Origin: JAXMAF01 sp046350555
GTDB taxonomy: Bacteria; Planctomycetota; Phycisphaerae; Phycisphaerales; SM1A02
Length of the DNA: 50,200 nucleotides
Direction: 5' to 3'
Assembly: GCA_046350555.1 (NCBI GenBank)
Contig: JAXMAF010000033.1
Span: 1 to 50,200, forward strand
Shown here: positions 1-9,642 of the stretch, piece by piece
Layout of the letters: every line of letters starts with the position of its first letter
Position numbering within the stretch: position 1 is the stretch's first letter
Position numbers and translations under genes: made by a program
The notes under the pieces: model-generated
The model's input: the letters and a program-made list of their open reading frames with translations, nothing else
The model's database searches: none
Told to the model about the DNA's origin: nothing

Positions 1-2259
<2,259 letters not shown>

Positions 2260-2874
2260 CGGGAAGACTCCAGGAAGGCGGCGGACCGGCAGGCGGAACG
2301 CCACGGAATGTCGAGGGTGGAACGGTCGAACGAGGTGGCGACGACGCGCGAGGCGCGCTGGGCCGTGGCGGGCGCCTCCGGGAGGTGCGCACGACGGCGG
2401 CGGATGGTCGCGCTCCCTGCCGACGGGCGGCGGGTCGTTCAGGCGACCGGAGGAGGCAGTGCGAGCAGCCGCTCGGCCAGCGGCCGACGCGTCGACGCCA
2501 GCCGACCGTGCGTCCGTCACCGGCCGCGGCGAGATCGGAGCGCTGCAACGCCGTTGCTGCCGAGCCATGCCACGGAAGCCGCCACACTGGCAAGCTGCCG
2601 CGCCCGGCGAACTCCCGGACCGCCGCAGACGCCGCCACGACGGTTCGCGTGTTCGTGGCCCCTTCGGCCAGCGCGCTGCGGCAATCCGCGGCGTCCCGTT
2701 GCGGCGTCTCGATCGAGGCCAGCGCCGTCAACGCCACCGCCAGGATCGCCGCCGCGACAGGTCGAACGGTGGCAGCCGCGCGCGGGGAGTTGAGGTGCGG
2801 AGTGCTCGTGGGACGACGGGACGAAGTATTGGCGGAGGGTGGACCGGGAGCAAGTCGCGTGCCAGCGGGTCCGC
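2260..2874. other. 615-base stretch without an assignable gene
   Basis: This stretch lies between the secA start and the stop of the next minus-strand gene. On the minus strand around 2640-2790 one frame reads AAILAVALTALASIETPQRD followed by a cysteine and an alanine-rich segment, which resembles a short secreted or membrane protein. No frame stays open with a convincing start and Shine-Dalgarno site, and the flanking genes are damaged by indels. A small broken gene is possible; no function can be proposed. Confidence 0.4.
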
Positions 2875-3836
2875 TCACCCCGGGCCGGCGGTCCCCGTGT
2901 CGACCTCCAGGCAGTCGCCCGTGCTGCGGATGGCGACGCACTTGATGATCCTGCTCGACGACGACGAGCGTCGGCGGCGTCACCAGCCAGTGGGGTCTTC
3001 GCGGAGCAGGAGCCGCTCGCACTCGGGACAATCGATGTCGCCGGGCTGATCGCTCTCGAGCCACCTCGATCGTTGACGCCTGGCGGGACGCGCACGGCGA
3101 TGACCGGCGTGGACAGGTGGCCGGAGAAGTGCTCGCGGAAGAGCTCGTGGCAGATGCCGCAGCTGGTGTTGTAGAACACGATGATGTGTCGTCCATCGAG
3201 CGCCTTCGCGGTGAGCTGGGGAAGGTGCTTGCCGATTCCCGAGGCGGTGAGCGGCTGGTTGATGAACCGGGCGAAGTCCAGCTCGATCGCCTGCGGCGGG
3301 CGCTTGACGCGCAGCTCCGGTCCCGACGGATCGACCACGCGGATGGGAATCTGCGACGCCATCGTCGCGGCGACGACGCCGACGGCGAGCGCGCCGATGA
3401 GCTGCCACTGCAACGAGAGCGTGCCGCCGCCGGCCGTTCGGCCGCGCAGCACGCTCCAGAGCAGCACCGCGGAAACCACGAGGACGAGCACGTTGAAGCC
3501 AACGACCGAACGCTGTTCCGGCGCCGCCGAGATCGACGCGATCGCCGAGAAGCACGTGGCGATCATGGTGACGATGGCCAGCGCCCTCGCCCAGCGGCCG
3601 ATGAGGAACATGAGGCCCGCGAGGAGCAGCTCGCTTCCCAGCAGGATCCGCAGGAGCGACGACGGCGAGGTGCCCGCGCGGCCGGCAAGGCCCGCCATCC
3701 AGACCGGAAGTGCGTCGGTCGAGCCGTCGGCCATCTGGAGGCCCGCGATCACCACGATCCACGCCGGCACCAACAGACGCGCCGCGACCGTCGTGAACGA
3801 CATCGTGGGCGGCGGGACGGAGCGGGCCATGGCCAT
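2875..3836 (-). CDS. MauE/DoxX-like membrane protein with C-terminal thioredoxin-like domain (frameshifted)
   Basis: The N-terminal ~170 residues hold four or more hydrophobic segments, for example LLVPAWIVVIAGL, LLLAGLMFLIG and VLVLVVSAVLLWSVL, arranged like MauE/DoxX proteins. A soluble domain follows with IIVFYNTSCGICHELFREHF, a thioredoxin-like strand-CxxC-helix, and a second Cys pair (DCPECERLL) further on. The frame breaks near 3060 and again near 2990. The restored end reads TPPTLVVVEQD…IKCVAIRSTGDCLEVDTG and stops at 2875. The start is the ATG at 3836, 37 bases after the upstream gene, so an operon is likely. The probable role is thiol-disulfide exchange at the membrane; the partner is unknown. 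CGICH formally matches a heme c CxxCH site, but the thioredoxin context is the better reading. Confidence 0.7.
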
Positions 3837-3873
3837 TTGGTGGAGTCGACTTGGAGAGCGCCCGCGGCGGCCG

Positions 3874-5464
3874 CTACTTCGCGTCGAGCGCCGCTCGGAC
3901 CTCGGCGTCGTTCTCGGGATCGGTCGAGAGTCCGACGACGACGCCGTCGACGACCGTCAGCAGCACGGGCGTCGTGAAGACGTAGTTGACGCCCAGCGGC
4001 AGCCCGCGAAGCACGGCGTTGGTGAGTGGCATCTCGAGGTCCTGCGCCGGATCGGTGTCCGGCACGCGCACCGCGACGACGCGAGGCTCGCGCTCGCCGA
4101 CGAGATAGTTCGCCATGAGGTCGTGGCAGTGATCGCAGTCGGCGCGGTAGAAGAGGACGTGCCACCGTCCGCGGTTGAGGTCGACGACCGCGGGGAGGAT
4201 CTGAAGGGCGAGATTCTGGCCATCCAGGCGACGACCCTTCCAGGTCTCGAAGTCCGGCGCGTAGGTCGGCTGGACGCTCGGCGCCCCCGGCCACGGGGCC
4301 GCGGCGGCGGTCGGCGGCGTCGCGGCTGCGGCCGCCGAAGGTGGCGCGGCCGCCGCGCCCGACGGCGCGGCGCCCGCGGCGAGCGCGGCCTTCATCGCGG
4401 CTTCGTCGTCCGGATCGGTGGCGAGTCCTGCCACCACGCCGTCGACGACCGCCAGCAGGACGGGCGTCGAAGACGAAGGCGCCGGCGGGAAGGGTGTGCC
4501 GGTTGAACTTCCTGGCCGCGCGGCTGATCGTTCGAGGATCGGGTGTCGGGCACGCCGCACCACGAGCGTGCGATCGGCGCGATCGCCGGCCATGTACCGT
4601 TCCATCAGGTCGCCGGCAATGCTCGCAGTCGCCGCGGTAGCTGACGACGAACCATGCGCCGTGATCGACGCCATCCGGAAGGGGCCTCGAGATCTGCTGG
4701 GCGAGGTCCTGCTCGCGGAGCGGCTTTCCGACCCACTTGGCGAACTCGGGCAGGTACGTCGTCTTCGCTGCGGGAGGCGCGGGCCATGCGGATGGCGCGG
4801 AGGGTGCGCCCGCCGTCGCACCGCCGGCCGCGGTGGCGCCAGCCATCGAACCACCCGATGCCCCCGAAGGCCCCTGAGGCGAGGCGCCGCCCGGCGGAAG
4901 GGTGATCGTCGGGTTCGGAACGCCGTAGGCAACCGCGAAGGCGAGCACGGCGCCGACGCCGGCCAGCAGCGCCGTCCTCGCGTGGCGGCTGAGGAGGTTC
5001 GCCGCGGGCTTGCACGTGAGCACCCCGAGCAGCAGCAGCGAGTCGATCGTCAGCATCGCCCATGGCGGAGGGCCACCGGCGCCGAAGCAGCCGCACTTGT
5101 CGCCGCCCTGGCGCATCACGCCGACGAGCACGAGCACGAAGAGGGAGAGCGTCGCCGCGGCGACGAGCCGAGCGATCTTCGGAACGAAGACCATGAGAAA
5201 GACGAGCAGCAGCTCGGTTCCGATCAGGAATCGAAGCGTGTGATCGAGGAACGCGCCGAATGAATCGCCGGGAACGCCGAACCAGCGGGCCACCGCGAGC
5301 GAGACGTCGCGCACCGGGCCGGGCAGCAGCTTGGGATGCGCTCCCAGAGCTTGAAGAGCGCGCCGGAGAGGATCCAGAGCGGCACGATCACGCGGACCAG
5401 CAGGAAACCGGATCTTCCCGCGGGCGTTGGTGGTGGCGAGGGCGTCGGGGGCGTCGGTGGCCAT
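3874..5464 (-). CDS. MauE-like membrane protein fused to two thioredoxin-like domains (frameshifted)
   Basis: Restored over three frames, this protein starts MATDAPDALATTNARGKI. It has an N-terminal four-helix membrane domain containing GGDKCGCFGAGG, the CGCFG motif typical of MauE-type redox membrane proteins. A Pro/Ala/Gly linker follows, then two repeats of the same module. Module 1 has FAKWVGKPLREQDLAQQI, then YRGDCEHCRDLMERYM. Module 2 has FETWKGRRLDGQNLALQI, then YRADCDHCHDLMANYL. Each module ends in PVLLxVVDGVVxGL(A/S)TDP. The modules are separated by a Pro/Ala-rich spacer near 4265-4390. Indels lie near 5410, 5335, 4610 and 4470-4530. It is probably an inner-membrane thiol oxidoreductase working with the downstream single-module relative. 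No substrate protein is apparent nearby. Confidence 0.75.
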
Positions 5465-5545
5465 GGCGGTTGACGGCAGTCGTGGAGAGAACGCCCGCGG
5501 GGGAGTGGTGATGCCCGACCGCGCGGATCGAGCTCAGCGCGGCTC

Positions 5546-6368
5546 CTATGCAAACGGGCGCCTTGCCTCGCTCGGGCGCGATACTCGATGCGCTCGATGC
5601 GCGTCGCGAGGCCGGTCGCCTCGTCCACGGTCACCACCGCGCCGCACATCGCCTCGCCGCCCTCGCCGACCTCGTACGGCACGTGCATGCCCGTGGTCAT
5701 GTGCTGCAGGACCTGCTTCGCGTCGCGCCTGGATGATGCTCTCGTACGGTCCGCACATGCCCACATCGGAGATGAACGCCGTGCCGCCGCGCAGCACGCG
5801 GGCGTCGGCGGTGGGCACGTGCGTGTGCGTTCCGATCACCGCGGCGACGCGCCCGTCGAGGTGGTGGGCCAGCGCCGCCTTCTCGCTGGTCGCCTCCATG
5901 TGCGCCTCGACGATCACCACGGGGCGCTGCTCCGGAAGGGATGCGAGGATCTGGTCCACCGTCGCGAAGGGATCGTTCGCCGGGAGGGCCATGAAGATGC
6001 GGCCGAGCACCGTGATCACGAAGACGCCAGGCGCGGGCCGGTCGATGCAACCGCGTGAGCCGCCGGCCGACGGCGAGGTCGGAAAGGTTCGCCGGCCGGG
6101 CGATCGCCGAGTCGGCCATCTCCAGCAGCGGAATGACGCGCTGGTCGCGGTAGCAGTGGTCGCCGAGCGTGACCGCGTCGATGCCCAGCTCTCGGAGCGA
6201 GCGGTAGAGATCCGGCGTGATGCCGCTTCCGCTGCGGATGTTCTCCGCATTGGCGATCACGACGCCGGGCCGATGTTCCTCGCGCAGGCGCGGAAGCTGC
6301 TGCTGCACGACGCGCCGTCCGGGCGCGCCGTTGATGTCGCCGAGGAACGCGATGGAGACGTGTGCCAT
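5546..6368 (-). CDS. YmdB-family metallophosphoesterase (frameshifted)
   Basis: The protein belongs to the TIGR00282/YmdB family of cytosolic dinuclear-metal phosphoesterases, known to hydrolyse 2',3'-cyclic nucleotides. Visible signatures are AFLGDINGAPGRRVV at the N-terminus, VVIANAENIRSGSGIT (Asn metal ligand), GIDAVTLGDHCYRDQ (where the family normally has GNH), VVIVEAHMEATSEK, and IGTHTHVPTADARVLRGGTAFISDVGMCGPYESII near the C-terminus. The reading frame breaks near 6040 and 5720, and the C-terminus (stop at 5546) needs one further shift near 5585. The length after repair, about 270 residues, is normal. The start ATG at 6368 gives MAHVSIAFLGD. Confidence 0.85.
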
Positions 6369-6733
6369 TGGAGGCGGGCGCCGGCGGCATGGGACGAGAC
6401 GCCGGGTGCGGGTCTCGTTACCGTCGGCCAGGTGCGAGGGCGTGCCCGGCGGGGCGGCCGACATCGCGCCGCGAAGACGGATCGACGCCACACTAGCGAC
6501 AGAACTTCTTGAACGCGACGTGCCGACTTTGCGGTGCCGTGCACTCCGGTGGCGGAGCTGCGGGCGCAACGAGCCTTCCACGATCCGACGGTCGCGGCGG
6601 CACGGCGCATGCATGAGCATCGATGACCACAACCGAATCCTTCGCGGCGGCGGCGATGGTTGCCGTTCACCTGCCGACCCGAGTGGGGTCCGGGGCGATC
6701 CAGCCGCGTCGAATCGATCCCGGGCGGAGCAAC
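6369..6733. other. Divergent intergenic region, no gene seen
   Basis: The 365 bases separate ymdB (minus) from the next plus-strand gene and must carry promoters for both. On the minus strand TAGTGT near 6491-6496 is a possible -10 box, but no good -35 is spaced to it. No convincing coding sequence, RNA or repeat is visible. Confidence 0.4.
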
Positions 6734-7269
6734 ATGAGCAGTCGCAACGACCAGCGGCTGTGGATCCGCTTTCCCAACGCCGGACTGAAGACGCTGCTGG
6801 CCAGCGTCGCCGAGCTGGAGCGGGTGAGCCGCGCCGACGGCGGCCTTGTCGAGAACGACGCGACGCTCGCCTCGCGCGAGATGAACGGCGAGACGGGATG
6901 GCCTGCCCAGATCTCGAAGAAGAAGCCCGCCGACGCGATGTCGGAGATCCTCAGCGCGCAGGCGTCCGACCCGTTCATTCCGCCCAACAAGCGGCTCGAG
7001 TTCGTGCTCGGTCTCTACCGCTTCGACACCCAGCGCAACCTGATCGACTGGGCGATTGCCCAATCGGGGCTCGGCGATCCGCTGACACGCTTCACGCCAC
7101 GGCTTCGAGGAGCAGTTCCGGCTCTGGTCGATGGATCGGGACGCGCGCTTCGGCAAGCTGCTCGCCGACCCGGAGCTGCGGGGCATGCCCGACTACGTGA
7201 AGGCGACGCTTTCGCCGCTGCCCTGTCGGCCCGGGCAGGCGGGCGCGACGCGTCATGGCGTTCCGCTGA
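6734..7269 (+). CDS. Hypothetical protein upstream of gmhA (one or two frameshifts near the 3' end)
   Basis: The start ATG at 6734 has GGCGGAG four bases upstream. The first ~115 residues read cleanly: MSSRNDQRLWIRFPNAG, then KTLLASVAELERVSRADG, then PFIPPNKRLEFVLGLYRFD. The frame breaks near 7100, after which EEQFRLWSMDRDARFGKLLADPELRGMPDYVKATLSPLP continues in another frame. With a further shift the stop is TGA at 7267-7269, overlapping the gmhA start as TGATG, so translation is probably coupled. There is no signal peptide or membrane segment. I do not recognise the family; position suggests a role alongside sugar-heptose or envelope metabolism, but that is inference only. Confidence 0.55.
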
Positions 7270-7843
7270 TGACAGGCGACGAGGCCATCGCGGCTTCGTC
7301 GACGCGCCTCGCGGGGCTTTCGCCCGCCGCGATCGCATCCCTGCGCGCCGCCTCGCGGGCGAGTGCTCGCGGAGGTCGTCACGGCGGTGCAGCGCGTCGC
7401 GCTCCGGCGGGCTGGTGGCGACATGCGGCAATGGAGGAAAGCCGCCGCGGAGGCGTTGCACCCCGCCGAGGAACTCGTCGGACGCTATCGAAGCGATCGA
7501 AGCGCCATGCCGCGCCATCTGCCTCAACGCCGATCCGACGCTCACCTGCATCGCCAACGACTTCGGTTTCGACCAGGTCTTCGCACGGCCATGCGAGGCG
7601 CTCCTCGCATCCGGCGACGCGCTGGTCGTCTTCAGCACCAGCGGCCGCAGCCTGAACCTCGTCGCCGAGGCCCGCGCCGCGAAGGCCCGCGCGCCGTTGC
7701 CACGATCGGCCTTCTCGGCCGCGACGGTGGCGAGTGCCGGGCTGTGCGACGTGGCGCTCGTCGTCGCGGCCGAGGACTCCGGCCACATCCGTGGAGGCCG
7801 CATCAGGTCGCGATGCACGCCATCTGCGAGGGCGCTGGAATAG
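7269..7843 (+). CDS. gmhA: SIS-domain phosphoheptose isomerase GmhA-like (frameshifted)
   Basis: GmhA converts sedoheptulose 7-phosphate to D-glycero-manno-heptose 7-phosphate, the first step of ADP-heptose synthesis for lipopolysaccharide. Diagnostic pieces are GGLVATCGNGG (sugar-phosphate loop), AICLNADPTLTCIANDFGFDQVFARPCEALLASGDALVVFSTSGRS (central SIS core), IGLLGRDGGECR and CDVALVVAAEDSGHI at the C-terminal side. These lie in different frames, requiring indels near 7370, 7440, 7500, 7700 and 7790. The span of about 190 residues is normal for the family. The start is the ATG at 7269, which overlaps the previous stop. The last ~40 bases are the first part of a tandem duplication, so an extra copy of the C-terminal codons appears at 8477-8516. 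Confidence 0.85.
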
Positions 7844-9155
7844 GGCGACGCGGGCTGCCCGTTCCATGCCGGGCAGCCGGCGATCGCTTCGCCGTCGCGA
7901 GGCGTTCGTCACGCCGAAGTGCGGAGCCGGGCCGCTCGGAACGAGAACCAACCCATGGACGGCCTGCCCGTGTCGGCCACGGCTGGTGCGAGAGGAGCGG
8001 TGTCGCGATGCCCCGACGGCCGAGATGGCGTGCATGATCGTCCTCGCGGGCTCGGCGCTCCTGCTCGGCGCGCTCACCACCATCGCCGTCGTCGGCTGCG
8101 CCTGGCTGGAACGCGGCATCTCGGCCACCGCACGGGAGGCGACGGCTACCCGGAGCCGCCGAATTGTGGGATGCGGATCAAGCGGATCGAGATGGCGACT
8201 GGCTTCGACATCCAAAGCGCAGACGGGCACGATCGTCGAGAACATCAAGTCGCCGAACTCGGACCCCGGCGACGCCGATCGCCTCGTGCCCGAGTGGGGC
8301 GCGGCCGCCGCTCGTTCCATGGGGCTGGCAGGGCGGGTGGCAGATCGGCCAGTGGTCGTACCGGCGGCTCGCGCGCGGCTGGCCCATGGCGGCGATGTGG
8401 TCGGCCGCGGAGGCGAGGTCCGCCACGCACAGCGGCTGGCTCGTGGGTGGTCATCGAGGGCATCGCGCTCGATCCTCAGGTCGCGATGCACGCCATCTGC
8501 GAGGCGCTGGAATAGGGCGACGCGGGTTGCCCGTTCCACGCGCCGCGAGCCGGGCGATCGCTTCGCCGTCGCGAGGCGTTCGTCACGCCGAAGTGCGGAG
8601 CCGGGCCGCTCGGAACGAGAACCAACCCATGGACGGCCTGCCCGTGTCGGCCACGGCTGGTGCGAGAGGAGCGGTGTCGCGATGCCCCGACGGCCGAGAT
8701 GGCGCATGATCGTCCTGGCGGGCTCGGCGCTCCTGCTCGGCGCGCTCACCACCATCGCCGTCGCCTTCGGCTGCGCCTGGCTGGAACGCGGCATCTCGGC
8801 CACCGCACGGGAGGCGACGCGCTACCCGGAGCCGCCGAATTGTGGGATGCGGATCAAGCGGATCGAGATGGCGACCGGCTTCGACATCCAGGCGCAGACG
8901 GGCACGATCGTCGAGAACATCAAGTCGCCGAACTCGGACCCCGGCGACGTCGATCGCCTCGTGCCCGAGTGGGCGCGGCCGCCGCTCGTTCCATGGGGCT
9001 GGCAGGGCGGGTGGCAGATCGGCCAGTGGTCGTACCGGCGGCTCGCGGCGCGCGGCTGGCCCATGGCGGCGATGTGGTCGGCCGCGGAGGCGAGGTCCGC
9101 CACGCACAGCGGCTTCGGCTCGTGGGTGGTCATCGAGGGCATCGCGCTCGATCCT
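7804..9155 (+). repeat. Tandem duplication, two units of 673 and 679 bases
   Basis: The sequence starting caggtcgcgatgcacgcc at 7804 recurs at 8477, and the two units (7804-8476 and 8477-9155) can be followed side by side to a shared gatcct end. They differ mainly by scattered single-base and few-base indels, the first copy being the poorer. Each unit contains the 3' end of gmhA, a spacer, and the first ~155 codons of the zinc-ribbon protein. Only the second copy runs on into a full-length gene. This looks like an assembly join between a low-quality and a high-quality version of the same locus, but a true recent tandem duplication cannot be excluded from sequence alone. Confidence 0.85.
7844..8476 (+). 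pseudogene. Broken partial copy of the zinc-ribbon membrane protein gene
   Basis: Within the first unit of the tandem duplication, the text MIVLAGSALLLGALTTIAV begins near 8035 in one frame and then shifts frames repeatedly. Segments equivalent to WLERGISATARE and WGWQGGWQIGQW are still readable. The copy ends without the C-terminal membrane helix and zinc ribbon because the duplication restarts at 8477. It would not make a functional product, and it may simply be an assembly artefact. Confidence 0.7.
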
Positions 9156-9404
9156 CCTCCGCCACCGGGCGTCTTCAGCGCCACGATTCCACGGGCCATT
9201 CCGACGCGCCCGATCGTCGCGGGATTCGCCGTCGACACCGTCGTGTATGTCGTGGCGTGGCTGGCCCTCCTCTTCGCCCTCGGGGCGGCGCGCCGCACGC
9301 TCCAACGCCACCGGAACCGCTGTGTGGCGTGCGGCTACGACCGGCGCGCGACGGCGCGGGACGCGCCGTGTCCGGAGTGCGGGGCGCGCAACCTGGTCGC
9401 GTGA
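8682..9404 (+). CDS. Membrane protein with C-terminal planctomycete-type zinc ribbon, unknown function
   Basis: The product is 240 residues. The ATG at 8682 is chosen because gagagga lies 12-20 bases upstream. An N-terminal helix (MIVLAGSALLLGALTTIAVAFGCAW) is followed by an extracytoplasmic region rich in Trp and Pro (WGWQGGWQIGQW). A second hydrophobic segment (VVYVVAWLALLFALG) comes near residue 190, and then a short cytoplasmic zinc ribbon CVACGYDRRATARDAPCPECG. This tail is very common in planctomycete membrane proteins of unknown role. The gene is downstream of gmhA and its first two-thirds are repeated upstream as a damaged copy. Confidence 0.8.
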   Translation: MPRRPRWRMIVLAGSALLLGALTTIAVAFGCAWLERGISATAREATRYPEPPNCGMRIKRIEMATGFDIQAQTGTIVENIKSPNSDPGDVDRLVPEWARPPLVPWGWQGGWQIGQWSYRRLAARGWPMAAMWSAAEARSATHSGFGSWVVIEGIALDPPPPPGVFSATIPRAIPTRPIVAGFAVDTVVYVVAWLALLFALGAARRTLQRHRNRCVACGYDRRATARDAPCPECGARNLVA

Positions 9405-9642
9405 TCGCACCCGAGACCGGCGAGGAGCCGCGGTGGTTCGCCGCGTCGCAGTCCCGATGGATACCGGGAAATCGCCTGCTGGTGCGTGCAGGGGGCCGCT
9501 GTACCATGGATCGCGGGGCCATCGCCTCGCGGCGTGCGGAGCTCGATTTGGCCGCCATGCCGCCTCGTCGCAATGGCATCTTCGCTTCTGCGCAGCGGCT
9601 GCGCGGCTTCTGCGCGGTCTGGCGCAGGGAGGGACGACACAC

